DNA from: an uncultured Eubacteriales bacterium
Lineage (GTDB): Bacteria > Bacillota > Clostridia > Peptostreptococcales > Anaerovoracaceae
DNA length: 64,000 nt
Reading direction: 5' to 3'
Assembly (NCBI GenBank): GCA_902795265.1
Contig: CADBKM010000003.1
Location: 62,001 to 126,000 of the forward strand
Below the pieces are notes generated by a model. That model did not search any database. It was not told where the DNA came from and saw nothing but the letters and a program-made list of their open reading frames with translations. Both the position numbers and the translations under genes were made by a program. Below are positions 19,085 to 26,946 of the stretch, one piece after another (the stretch's first letter is position 1; each line of letters begins with the position of its first letter).

Positions 19085-20893
19085 ATGATCAAAGTATTGG
19101 ACAGCTTTGTCGCGGATAAGATAGCGGCCGGAGAAGTAATAGAAAGGCCGGTATCCGCGGTCAAAGAGCTCGTGGAAAACTCAATAGATGCAGGGGCGCA
19201 CTCCATCATTGTCGAGATTCGCGGCGGGGGAAAGTCATATATCCGTGTGACTGACGACGGCTGCGGCATCTCTTTTGATGAGGCCGAAACTGCATTTCTC
19301 AGACATGCTACGAGCAAGATCAGCGGTATCGCAGACCTCGACAATATCGTTTCTCTCGGTTTCAGGGGAGAGGCGCTGGCCAGCATTTCAGCTGTATCGC
19401 GTCTTACAATGGTGACACGCAGGGCTGAAGACAATTCAGGCGTCAAGCTAGTACTTCACGGAGGCCGTGTCGTTTCGAAAGAGCGCACAGGGTGCAATAC
19501 AGGAACGACTATCATAGTTGAAGACCTTTTCTACAACACTCCTGCAAGGCGCAAATTCATGAAGAGTGACGCCCGCGAAGCTTCGTCGATCATCGAGCTG
19601 ATCCAGCAGTACGCAGTTTGTTATTCTGACAAACGCATAATGATGATCAGCAACGGAACCACGCTGTTCACTACAAACGGGGACGGCGATACTTCAGCTG
19701 TGATCAGACTGCTTTATCCTTCGATTTCAAGAAACGGACTGATACCTGTATCAGGTGAAGAAGTCAGCGGATTTGTCTCAGATCCGGGCAGTACCATGAG
19801 CACAAGAAAGGGGCAGCTGTTCTTTGTCAACGGCCGTCTTGTTTCGAGTCCGGTCATAGAAAAAGGATTGGAAGAAGGGTATCAGGGAAGGATATTCAGC
19901 GGATTTCCGGCTGCAGTCCTCTTCATCGAGTCAGAGCCGTCTGATATCGATGTAAATATTCATCCGGGAAAGCAGGAGATAAGATTTCTCCGTCAGGATG
20001 AAGTAAAGGGTCATATCACCGATGCCGTTAGCAGGGCGGTCATGACAGGAGCAGGTGTTCCTAAAGGTTTCGTAAAGAAGCTTGAAACTCCTGCAGAAAT
20101 CAAGTTAAATCCAATTGCAGAAAATAATCAGGAAACTGAGCAAACGTCGATAAGGGAATTTCTGAGCGGACTTGAACGTGAAGTACCTGTCGAAGCCGCG
20201 GCCGTTGCCGAGACTCCGGACACATCATACGTCCCGGTATCTTCACATGTGCCTGATACGGAACCATCAGGATCAGCCGGGTATCAGCCTGTTCGTCAGG
20301 AAGTCAGACCTGCGCCGTTTGATTTTAATGACCTTTCATTCAAAGGTTATGTTTTCAATACTTACATCATAATGCAGGGCAGAGACGAGCTTTTCATATT
20401 TGACCAGCACGCTGCTCATGAACGCGTCTTTTACGAGAAGTTCATGCGCGGGTACAATAATTCCGCACACTCGCCACAGCCTGTACTCACATCCTTCACA
20501 ATCAATGTGAGCCATGATGTATACTCAATGAGCAGAGAATGGCTCAGCGATCTTATTCGCATGGGCTATGATATCGAAGATTTCGGAGACTGCACATTTG
20601 TGGTCAGAGGTATCCCGCCGTATATGAGCATCGACGAGGCAGAAGGCTTTGCCAGAGGCTATGCAGAAGCGGCCGGAGAAGAGGGCGGCTCCAACAGGGT
20701 AGTCATAGATAAGCTGATCACGAAATCATGCAAGTCTGCCGTTAAGGCACACGACGTGCTTTCAGAACAGGAAATAAACGATCTTATGTCAAAGCTCTCG
20801 GAATGCGACAACCCGTACTCATGTCCTCACGGACGCCCTACGTTCATAAGGATAAGCAGCTACGACATCGAAAGGTCGTTCAGACGCAAGTAA
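19085..20893 (+). CDS. mutL: DNA mismatch repair protein MutL
   Basis: GHKL ATPase that couples MutS to strand removal. The 602-residue product has N-terminal motif I DKIAAGEVIERP with VKELVENSIDAGA, then GFRGEALASISAVS, a linker rich in E, P and S around residues 335-415, and a C-terminal dimerisation domain. That domain has the endonuclease motif DQHAAHERVFYEKF (about residues 440-453), SCKSAVKAHD, and the zinc-site CPHGRP. It is therefore a nicking MutL of the MutH-independent type. The ATG starts one base after the mutS stop. Confidence 0.96.
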   Translation: MIKVLDSFVADKIAAGEVIERPVSAVKELVENSIDAGAHSIIVEIRGGGKSYIRVTDDGCGISFDEAETAFLRHATSKISGIADLDNIVSLGFRGEALASISAVSRLTMVTRRAEDNSGVKLVLHGGRVVSKERTGCNTGTTIIVEDLFYNTPARRKFMKSDAREASSIIELIQQYAVCYSDKRIMMISNGTTLFTTNGDGDTSAVIRLLYPSISRNGLIPVSGEEVSGFVSDPGSTMSTRKGQLFFVNGRLVSSPVIEKGLEEGYQGRIFSGFPAAVLFIESEPSDIDVNIHPGKQEIRFLRQDEVKGHITDAVSRAVMTGAGVPKGFVKKLETPAEIKLNPIAENNQETEQTSIREFLSGLEREVPVEAAAVAETPDTSYVPVSSHVPDTEPSGSAGYQPVRQEVRPAPFDFNDLSFKGYVFNTYIIMQGRDELFIFDQHAAHERVFYEKFMRGYNNSAHSPQPVLTSFTINVSHDVYSMSREWLSDLIRMGYDIEDFGDCTFVVRGIPPYMSIDEAEGFARGYAEAAGEEGGSNRVVIDKLITKSCKSAVKAHDVLSEQEINDLMSKLSECDNPYSCPHGRPTFIRISSYDIERSFRRK

Positions 20894-20915
20894 CAGGGGA
20901 TAAGAGAATATAGAA

Positions 20916-21842
20916 ATGAAAAATACTGTATATATTATTTCGGGTCCCACAGCTTCAGGTAAAAGCCTGATAGCTTATTACCTCGCAAAGCGCATCCGCG
21001 GCGAGATAGTTAACTGCGACTCGATCCAGCTTTATAAATACATGGATATCGGAAGCGCCAAACCTTCCGAAAAAGAGATGTCCGAAGTCAGGCATCACCT
21101 TTACTCAATCGAAGATCCGTCTGTCAACATGACTGTAGCTGACTACAGAAAGATCGCGATCGAGACCATCAACGAGATACTTTCGCGCGGAAAAACTCCT
21201 ATAGTCTGCGGCGGTACTGGTCTTTATCTGAATTCCATTCTTTACGACATGGACTTTGCAGCTGCTCCTGATGATGAACAGCGCAGACACGAGCTTGAAG
21301 AACTCGCCGCCGAGCGTGGAAGCCAGTACATGCACGAATACCTGCACGGACTTGATCCGGATGTTGCAGAAAGGATCCATCCTAACAATACGCGTAAAAT
21401 CATCCGCGCTATCGAGTCATACGAGCAAGGCAAGAGCATCAAGAATATCGCGGACTGTGAGCTCAACCCGGATTACGATTTTAAATTCTACGCTCTTACC
21501 ATGGAAAGAGAATGGCTGTATGACAGGATCAACCGCAGAGTATCAAGGCTTGTATCAGAAGGTCTGGTAGATGAAGTCTGCGGACTGCTCGAAAAAGGCT
21601 ACACCGCCGACCTTCCGTCTATGAAGGCTATCGGCTATAAGGAGATAATCGGATTCCTCAATGGTGAGTACGATCTTTTCGACGCAAAAGAGCTCATCAT
21701 GAAAAATACCAGACATTACGCTAAAAGGCAGTACACATGGCTGAAAAGATATGATTTCGTGAACTGGATCGAAATCAAAAAGGGTGATACCGTCGGAGAG
21801 GTAGTCGACCGCATACTGGAAGAAGACGGAAGCGTCTTATAG
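20916..21842 (+). CDS. miaA: tRNA dimethylallyltransferase
   Basis: Adds the isopentenyl group to A37 of tRNAs reading UNN codons. The 308-residue protein has the P-loop GPTASGKS at residues 9-16, NCDSIQLYKYMDIGSAKP, IVCGGTGLYLNS, and FYALTMEREWLYDRINRRV. It follows mutL by 22 bases, the classical mutS-mutL-miaA order. The next gene in many Clostridia would be hfq; here it is a tyrosine recombinase. Confidence 0.95.
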   Translation: MKNTVYIISGPTASGKSLIAYYLAKRIRGEIVNCDSIQLYKYMDIGSAKPSEKEMSEVRHHLYSIEDPSVNMTVADYRKIAIETINEILSRGKTPIVCGGTGLYLNSILYDMDFAAAPDDEQRRHELEELAAERGSQYMHEYLHGLDPDVAERIHPNNTRKIIRAIESYEQGKSIKNIADCELNPDYDFKFYALTMEREWLYDRINRRVSRLVSEGLVDEVCGLLEKGYTADLPSMKAIGYKEIIGFLNGEYDLFDAKELIMKNTRHYAKRQYTWLKRYDFVNWIEIKKGDTVGEVVDRILEEDGSVL

Positions 21843-21852
21843 GCAGAGTTTT

Positions 21853-22998
21853 ATGGCGAGGACCACATACGACAGCAAGGAATTCAGGTCGCATAATAAA
21901 AGCGACAAACCTGACAATATCGTTAAAAAAGAAAACGATATTTACATGGAATGTGAAGCCATACAGAAGGAGCTTCCTTCTTTTATGCGCTCATATTTCA
22001 CATACCTGAAAGGGAATGTGCTCCCGATGACCAGGCTGGCGTATCTTCACGATGTCAGGTTCTTCATGAATTATCTGATCAATGAGACCGATCTCACGAA
22101 AGCGGCATTGCCTGCAAAGATCACTTCCGATGAGCTGAACGCTATTGAAGCCGCAGATATAAACCTCTTCATCGATTACTGCCGCAAGTATATGGTCGAT
22201 GACGGCGAAACGGTAACAGTATTTGAAAACAACAACAAGTCTCTGGCCCGTAAAAAGTCATCGATATCGGTGCTTTTCAAACAGCTGTACAGAGACGGCA
22301 TAATCGAAAAGAACATTACCGACGGATTCGATCCTATCAGAGTAGCCAAGCCGGGTGAGCGCGAGATAAAAGCGCTGCAGGATGACGAAGTCATGATAAT
22401 GCTCGACGCCGTAACGAACGGCACGGGCCTTACCGATCATGAGCGCCGCTACTGGGAGAAAACAAAGCTCCGTGACAAAGCCATACTCGTGATGTTCGTA
22501 ACATACGGGCTCAGACTGAGTGAACTTCAGCAGCTCAACCTTTCATCATTCAACTTCTCGAGAGGTGAGTTCAAGATCTACCGCAAGAGAGGCAAGGAAT
22601 CCGTAATGCCTCTTAACCGTTCCGTAGAGATGGTTCTGAGTGATTATATCAACAGCGAAAGAAATACCGTCATACCTGAAAATTCGGCCGCTGAGGACGC
22701 TCTCTTCCTGTCACTCCAGGGCAAGCGGATAACAGAGCGCGCTATCAGAGACCTGGTAAAGAAGTATACGTCAATCGCCCTCAATACCAGCAGGCGCGCC
22801 GGATACAGTCCTCACAAGCTGAGAGCTACGGCTGCGACGTCCCTTATCGGACGGGGCAATTCGATATACGATGTTGCCGCGCTTCTCGATCACGAACAGG
22901 TAACAACAACACAGCTCTATGCACGCCACAAGATGAACGTAAAACGCGATCTTGTAAACGGCATGGAATGGGAGATAGAAAGAACAGACGAAGACTGA
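21853..22998 (+). CDS. Tyrosine recombinase (XerC/phage-integrase family)
   Basis: 381-residue site-specific recombinase. An SAM-like N-terminal core-binding domain (LPSFMRSYFTYLKGN, LHDVRFFMNYL) precedes a catalytic domain with all key residues: Arg221 in TYGLRLSELQQL, a lysine in YRKRGKE, His321/Arg324 in SPHKLRATAATS, His347 in LLDHEQVTT and Tyr356 in TQLYARHK. It sits only 10 bases after miaA, in the same strand and with the local codon style, so it looks like a resident gene and not a recent integrase. It may be a XerC/XerD used for chromosome-dimer resolution, or a diverged paralogue; no att or dif-like site was recognised nearby. Confidence 0.82.
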   Translation: MARTTYDSKEFRSHNKSDKPDNIVKKENDIYMECEAIQKELPSFMRSYFTYLKGNVLPMTRLAYLHDVRFFMNYLINETDLTKAALPAKITSDELNAIEAADINLFIDYCRKYMVDDGETVTVFENNNKSLARKKSSISVLFKQLYRDGIIEKNITDGFDPIRVAKPGEREIKALQDDEVMIMLDAVTNGTGLTDHERRYWEKTKLRDKAILVMFVTYGLRLSELQQLNLSSFNFSRGEFKIYRKRGKESVMPLNRSVEMVLSDYINSERNTVIPENSAAEDALFLSLQGKRITERAIRDLVKKYTSIALNTSRRAGYSPHKLRATAATSLIGRGNSIYDVAALLDHEQVTTTQLYARHKMNVKRDLVNGMEWEIERTDED

Positions 22999-23000
22999 TA

Positions 23001-24335
23001 ATGGAAAAATATAACGAATATATAAAAGAACAGTTCAATATTGATGAAAAAGTGCTGACGCTCGTTGATGAAGCCGAAGAGGCTCTGAAGGAGCGTTTTG
23101 CAGATATAGATGATATTACGGCGATATGCCAGATGAAGGTTCTCAAGGCCTTCCAGGAAAACCACATAAATGCAACTCACTTCGACTGGAGCACGGGCTA
23201 CGGATACGATGATGCCGGCCGTGAAGCTGTCGAAAGGGTATATGCTTCGGTATTCAGAACAGAAGCGGCCCTCGTAAGGCCTAATATCGTTAACGGAACA
23301 CATGCCATAGCATCCGCTCTTCTCGGAATGCTGCGTCCCGGAGATGAACTTATCGAAGTCACCGGAACACCGTACGATACGCTGCAGACAGTTATCGGCA
23401 GAGAAAACGGAAATGCGGCTAAAAGGGGAGAAGGAAGCCTTCTAGGTCCTTCCGACTTTAAGGGAACAATAAGGGATTATGGTATAGTTTACAAAGAGGT
23501 CGCTCTCGGCGCCGATATGGATGTCGATCTCGAGGCCATAAAACGCGCCGTGACTCCTGATACAAAAGTCGTAGCCATGCAGCGTTCCACCGGATACGAC
23601 TGGAGGCCTGCCATATCCATCGAAAGCCTCAAAGCCGTTACAGAACTGGTCCACAGCATCGATCCGGGGATCATAGTAATGCTCGACAACTGTTATGGTG
23701 AATTCGTTGATGCCATCGAACCTACTGAATTCGGCGTAGACGTAATGGCCGGTTCGCTCATCAAGAATCCGGGCGGCGGACTTGCTCTTTCAGGCGGTTA
23801 TATCGTAGGAAGGGCTGATCTTATTGAGCAGATCTCGTACAGGCTGACATGCCCGGGCATCGGAGCTGAGTGCGGACTTACATTCGGTCAGAACCGCAAT
23901 GTACTGCAGGGACTGTTTATCGCTCCGGGCGTTGTAAATGCTGCACTTAAAGGTGCCATACTCGCCGGCACAGTGTATGACAGGCTTGGATTTGAAGTAG
24001 TTCCGGCTGCTGATGCCAAAAGAAGCGACATCATTCAGGCCATAAAATTCCTGACTGCGGAGCGCACAGTTGCTTTCTGCCAGGCAGTACAGTCAGCATC
24101 ACCTATAGATTCATACGTGACTCCTATGCCATGGGATATGCCGGGATACGAAGACCAGGTAGTTATGGCTGCCGGAGCGTTTGTACAGGGATCCTCGATC
24201 GAGCTGAGCGCCGATGCTCCTCTCAGAGAGCCTTATATCGCTTACTTCCAGGGAGGTCTGTCATACTGGCACTCCAGATACGGTGTTATCAGGAGCCTCG
24301 ATGTTCTTTATAAAAAGGGCCTTATAACAATATGA
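23001..24335 (+). CDS. Methionine gamma-lyase family PLP enzyme (YnbB-like)
   Basis: 444-residue PLP-dependent protein of the family once called aluminium resistance protein or cystathionine beta-lyase family (YnbB). Seen are THFDWSTGYGYDDAGREA, NGTHAIASALLGMLRPGDEL, MLDNCYGEFVDAIEP and the likely Schiff-base lysine near residue 254 in AGSLIKNPGGGLALSGG. Its normal position behind miaA/hfq in Clostridia is kept. The ATG at 23001 follows the recombinase stop by 2 bases; a start at 22968 would overlap it. The true substrate of the family is not settled. Confidence 0.85.
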   Translation: MEKYNEYIKEQFNIDEKVLTLVDEAEEALKERFADIDDITAICQMKVLKAFQENHINATHFDWSTGYGYDDAGREAVERVYASVFRTEAALVRPNIVNGTHAIASALLGMLRPGDELIEVTGTPYDTLQTVIGRENGNAAKRGEGSLLGPSDFKGTIRDYGIVYKEVALGADMDVDLEAIKRAVTPDTKVVAMQRSTGYDWRPAISIESLKAVTELVHSIDPGIIVMLDNCYGEFVDAIEPTEFGVDVMAGSLIKNPGGGLALSGGYIVGRADLIEQISYRLTCPGIGAECGLTFGQNRNVLQGLFIAPGVVNAALKGAILAGTVYDRLGFEVVPAADAKRSDIIQAIKFLTAERTVAFCQAVQSASPIDSYVTPMPWDMPGYEDQVVMAAGAFVQGSSIELSADAPLREPYIAYFQGGLSYWHSRYGVIRSLDVLYKKGLITI

Positions 24336-25075
24336 ACAAAGAAAAGACCGGCAGCCGATCTAACAGAATAGTTGCCTCAGCAAAGCTGATATTGCTCCTG
24401 TTTATTATAGCGGGCATACCGGCTTTTCTTTATTTCAAATACGGAAGCGGCATATTCAGTACAGATACCGCATATAAAGTACTTGCTTATCTCCGCGAAA
24501 ACAGTCACATCGCCTTTATTCTGATCATCGGCATTCAGATCATACAGGTGGTCATATGTTTTCTTCCGGGGCAGCCTATTCAGTTTGCGTCAAGCTACAT
24601 GTTCGGGGTGGGGATGGGTTTTCTCCTGTCCATTACCGGCGCCGTCATCGGTACCGTGATTTCTTTTTATCTTGCCAAGCTGCTCGGAAGTGATGCGATG
24701 CATCTGTTTTTCGGAGAAGAAAAAGTAAAAGACTATCAGAAAAAGCTGAATTCCGGCCGCGGACTGCTGCTGGCGTTCCTTATATATCTGATACCGGGAG
24801 TACCTAAAGATCTCGTATCTTACGCCGCCGGCATCTCCGAGATGCGTTTCAGGCCATTTCTTCTGGCAGCTACTGTCGGAAGATCTCCGGGCATGCTCGG
24901 AAGCCTTCTCATAGGGCATTTCTTCGGCAGGCAGAATTACACGGCAATGATAATCCTTTCAGTTGCTGTTGCGATAATACTTCTGATATGCTTTATAAAA
25001 CGCAGCGCGATCATCGCTTATCTTGACAGGATCGAATTGCGTGAAGCGGAACTTGAGGAAAAGAAACATGGCTAA
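24332..25075 (+). CDS. TVP38/TMEM64 (DedA-like) membrane protein
   Basis: 247-residue polytopic membrane protein. Transmembrane stretches are visible at about residues 15-35, 57-75, 83-110, 155-175 and 200-225. The VTT/SNARE-associated core includes LPGQPIQFASSYMFG and the LIPGVPKDLVSYAAG motif. Members of this superfamily act in lipid scrambling or undecaprenyl-phosphate recycling, but the TVP38 branch in bacteria is poorly defined. It overlaps the upstream gene by 4 bases (ATGA) and the next by 8 bases. Confidence 0.82.
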   Translation: MNKEKTGSRSNRIVASAKLILLLFIIAGIPAFLYFKYGSGIFSTDTAYKVLAYLRENSHIAFILIIGIQIIQVVICFLPGQPIQFASSYMFGVGMGFLLSITGAVIGTVISFYLAKLLGSDAMHLFFGEEKVKDYQKKLNSGRGLLLAFLIYLIPGVPKDLVSYAAGISEMRFRPFLLAATVGRSPGMLGSLLIGHFFGRQNYTAMIILSVAVAIILLICFIKRSAIIAYLDRIELREAELEEKKHG

Positions 25076-25553
25076 AGAAAAAGTACAGAAAACAAACGCT
25101 ATGAGGCTGCTCGATTCAGCCGGCATCAGCTATTCAATGGGAAGCTATGAATACGACGAGTCCGATCTTTCGGGTGTTCATGCCGCGCACGAGCTTGGCG
25201 TGTCAGAAGATATAGTATTCAAGACCCTTGTAACGCGCGGCGACGGCAATGCCATATTTGTGTTCGTAATTCCGGTTGCCGAATCACTCGATCTCAAGAA
25301 AGCGGCCAAAGCTTCTGGCAACAAGAGCATCGAGATGATACATGTTAAGGAGATACTCGATATAACAGGATACATACGCGGCGGCTGTTCACCGATCGGC
25401 ATGAAAAAGGCTTATCCTACATTTATAGATGAGACGGCCGAGCTTTGGGATGAGATATATTTCTCCGCCGGAAAGAGGGGAGTACAGATAATACTCGACC
25501 CTGAAATACTGGCTGAAGTCAGCAATGCGGAGTTCTGCGACCTCACTAAGTAA
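25068..25553 (+). CDS. ybaK: YbaK/EbsC family aminoacyl-tRNA deacylase
   Basis: 161-residue editing protein that removes wrongly attached amino acids from tRNA, typically Cys-tRNA(Pro). Seen are VFKTLVTRG with the catalytic-type lysine, AAKASGNKSIEMI, the GYIRGGCSPIGMKK signature, and the ETAELWDEIYFSAGKRGVQI tail. The ATG at 25068 lies in the end of the TVP38 gene; the longer frame from 25023 is not family-like. A strong terminator follows within 35 bases. Confidence 0.88.
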   Translation: MAKEKVQKTNAMRLLDSAGISYSMGSYEYDESDLSGVHAAHELGVSEDIVFKTLVTRGDGNAIFVFVIPVAESLDLKKAAKASGNKSIEMIHVKEILDITGYIRGGCSPIGMKKAYPTFIDETAELWDEIYFSAGKRGVQIILDPEILAEVSNAEFCDLTK

Positions 25554-25586
25554 TAATTGAAAATATTTCGAAACCCTTTGATTTCA

Positions 25587-25621
25587 AGGCTTTTCGCGAT
25601 TTGCGGAAGGCCTGTTTTTTT
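25587..25621 (+). terminator. Rho-independent terminator closing the left housekeeping operon
   Basis: AGGCTTTTCGC at 25587-25597 pairs over 11 positions (two G-T wobbles) with GCGGAAGGCCT at 25603-25613 around a five-base loop, followed by G and seven T. It ends the ybaK transcription unit and insulates the SOS promoter that begins 13 bases later. Confidence 0.88.
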
Positions 25622-25633
25622 GTTTGAAAAAAC

Positions 25634-25709
25634 AGAACTTTTGTTCGCAAAAGGTATTGACTTCAATCGAACAAATGTTTATAATTCAAACATACCGAAC
25701 AAGCGTTCA
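25634..25709 (+). promoter_or_regulatory. SOS promoter with three LexA boxes
   Basis: A sigma-A promoter, TTGACT at 25657-25662 and TATAAT at 25680-25685 with a 17-base spacer, is overlaid by three sites of the Gram-positive LexA type (CGAAC-N4-GTTCG). They are AGAACTTTTGTTCG at 25634-25647, CGAACAAATGTTTA at 25668-25681 between the two promoter boxes, and CGAACAAGCGTTCA at 25696-25709 at the transcription start. Site centres are 34 and 28 bases apart. LexA bound here would block polymerase directly, giving tight damage-inducible control of the next gene. Confidence 0.9.
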
Positions 25710-25742
25710 ATTCAGATGAAATCAAAGAAAATGGTGATAGAT

Positions 25743-26057
25743 ATGACAGACAGCAGAAGACATCATTACAGAATAGTTAAGCCGGTAAGGTTTTTCATGT
25801 TTATAGTTATTAGTATTATGATCATAGCCTTTGCCGGATACAGCGTTATCGGCGCAGCTGACGCTGAGGCTGCTACAGTAAGGACTTACGCCCAGGTCAC
25901 TATAACTGAGGGCGACAGTCTCTGGAGCATTGTAGAAAGATATAACAAGGATGCCCACATCGATGTACAGAGCGTCATATACGACATATATGAGATCAAT
26001 GATATCAATGCAGCTGACATCCAGCCGGGAGATAAAATATTTGTACCGGTTTATTAA
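25743..26057 (+). CDS. yneA: YneA-like SOS cell-division suppressor with LysM domain
   Basis: A 104-residue protein with a basic N-terminus, one membrane segment (RFFMFIVISIMIIAFAGYSV) and an extracytoplasmic LysM-like domain (ITEGDSLWSIVERYN through IQPGDKIFVPVY). This is the layout of YneA of Bacillus, which stalls septation during DNA damage. The triple-LexA promoter directly upstream supports that role. I chose the ATG at 25743 because GGTGAT lies 4 bases before it; in-frame ATGs at 25716 and 25731 lack a ribosome binding site. No lexA gene is adjacent, unlike in Bacillus. Confidence 0.82.
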   Translation: MTDSRRHHYRIVKPVRFFMFIVISIMIIAFAGYSVIGAADAEAATVRTYAQVTITEGDSLWSIVERYNKDAHIDVQSVIYDIYEINDINAADIQPGDKIFVPVY

Positions 26058-26112
26058 ATGGCTAGCATCATATGTCGCTCCGACGTATGTCTAGAAGTGT
26101 GTTTTATTGATT

Positions 26113-26161
26113 GATCCGAAGTAATGACGGCATTTGTATCCCGGCGGTCATACTTCGGATC
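26113..26161. repeat. Long inverted repeat after the YneA-like gene
   Basis: GATCCGAAGTAATGAC at 26113-26128 pairs with GTCATACTTCGGATC at 26147-26161, 15 pairs with one bulged A and an 18-base loop. It begins 56 bases after the yneA stop. There is no T-run behind it, so it is a poor intrinsic terminator, though it could still shield the 3' end of the mRNA. It might instead be an element end. Confidence 0.6.
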
Positions 26162-26533
26162 TTCAATTTGCCGAAAATCGCGAAAGCCCGGAACAACCTG
26201 AAAATCAAGCTTTTTTACAAGGTATAACGGGTCAAAAGGCTGTAAAAAAATCGCTTAAATCGAAAAATACGGCCTCGTTTTTTTGCGATATTTCTCATAA
26301 ATGTCTGAAGCAACATGCGCAGGTATAACGGACATAAAAAGTATCAGTTGAGACCGGCAGATACAGATCTTAAATAGAAATGAGTCATATAATGATGTAC
26401 GTACATGATGGCATCAGATAAACAGAGAACAGTAAATATATTTATCATTAAATACAGCAGAATAAGAAGGGAACGATTATTCCGAAAACCATATATTAAA
26501 ATAATAATTAAATAGTCACGTTATGGAAGAAGT

Positions 26534-26679
26534 GCCCGGATGCCTGGAATAGCAACAGATACAGGTATCCGGGCCGATTCGCTGTTCCGGGTGTGTAACT
26601 ATTCCGAAAATTATGATTTTAGGAATAGTTGCGCAGATCAGGAACAGTCTCCCTCTCTCAATACAGACGTTTTGTCTGT
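26534..26679. repeat. Cluster of three consecutive stem-loops
   Basis: Three hairpins lie within 146 bases. GCCCGGATGCCTG (26534-26546) pairs with CAGGTATCCGGGC (26562-26574) over 13 positions with one wobble. AACTATTCC (26597-26605) pairs with GGAATAGTT (26622-26630), and inner AAAAT/ATTTT continues the stem. ACAGAC (26663-26668) pairs with GTCTGT (26674-26679). ATTCCGAAAA also recurs just upstream at 26479. No family of structured RNA was recognised. They may be a small RNA, or palindromic units left by a mobile element. Confidence 0.55.
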
Positions 26680-26687
26680 GGAAACTA

Positions 26688-26871
26688 TTTTGATACACGC
26701 TTGGAAAAATACTTGTCACATGCATTGTAATTAACCTCCTAGATAATGCTTCACGTCAGTGATTACCACTGTATTTCCAAAAATGAAACTTTTTTGTCAC
26801 ACGATATTAAAGCTACTTTTTTACTAGCATAGATTTTGATACACGATATGTTGATATTGATACACGTTATG
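26688..26871 (+). repeat. TTTTGATACACG repeat array, probable Tn7-like transposase binding sites
   Basis: Copies of a 17-base motif occur at 26688-26704 (TTTTGATACACGCTTGG), 26792-26808 (TTTTGTCACACGATATT), 26834-26850 (TTTTGATACACGATATG) and 26855-26871 (TATTGATACACGTTATG). A weaker copy, ACTTGTCACATG, is at 26711. Start-to-start distances of the clear copies are 104, 42 and 21 bases, close to multiples of 21, so the copies lie on one face of the helix. Spaced same-strand sites of this kind are how TnsB-type transposases mark element ends, and a TniQ-like gene ends 76 bases away. Plasmid iterons would look similar. Confidence 0.6.
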
Positions 26872-26946
26872 GTGATAGTAGATCTAAAAAATAAGCCCTA
26901 ATTTCTCCCCTACTGAAGCTATGGAAAATGGCCTCTAAGGCCATTC

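Larger units (their letters stand above)
26058..26946. other. 889-base gene-free region rich in inverted and direct repeats
   Basis: No convincing coding frame is present on either strand. The left part has hairpins; TTTTTTACA (26211) pairs with TGTAAAAAA (26241), and AGGTATAACGG occurs at 26220 and 26321. The palindrome ATGTACGTACAT lies at 26395-26406. The right part has three strong stem-loops and the TTTTGATACACG repeat array, listed separately. The base composition is more AT-rich than the flanking genes. It reads as the eroded edge of one or more mobile elements. Confidence 0.7.

Noticed and set aside
25557..25742. An N-terminal extension of the YneA-like protein
   Set aside because: It would run through the terminator T-run, the promoter and the three LexA boxes, so it cannot be coding.
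26058..26946. A CRISPR array
   Set aside because: The direct repeats are short, imperfect and irregular in spacing; there are no cas genes and no spacer-like units of equal length.
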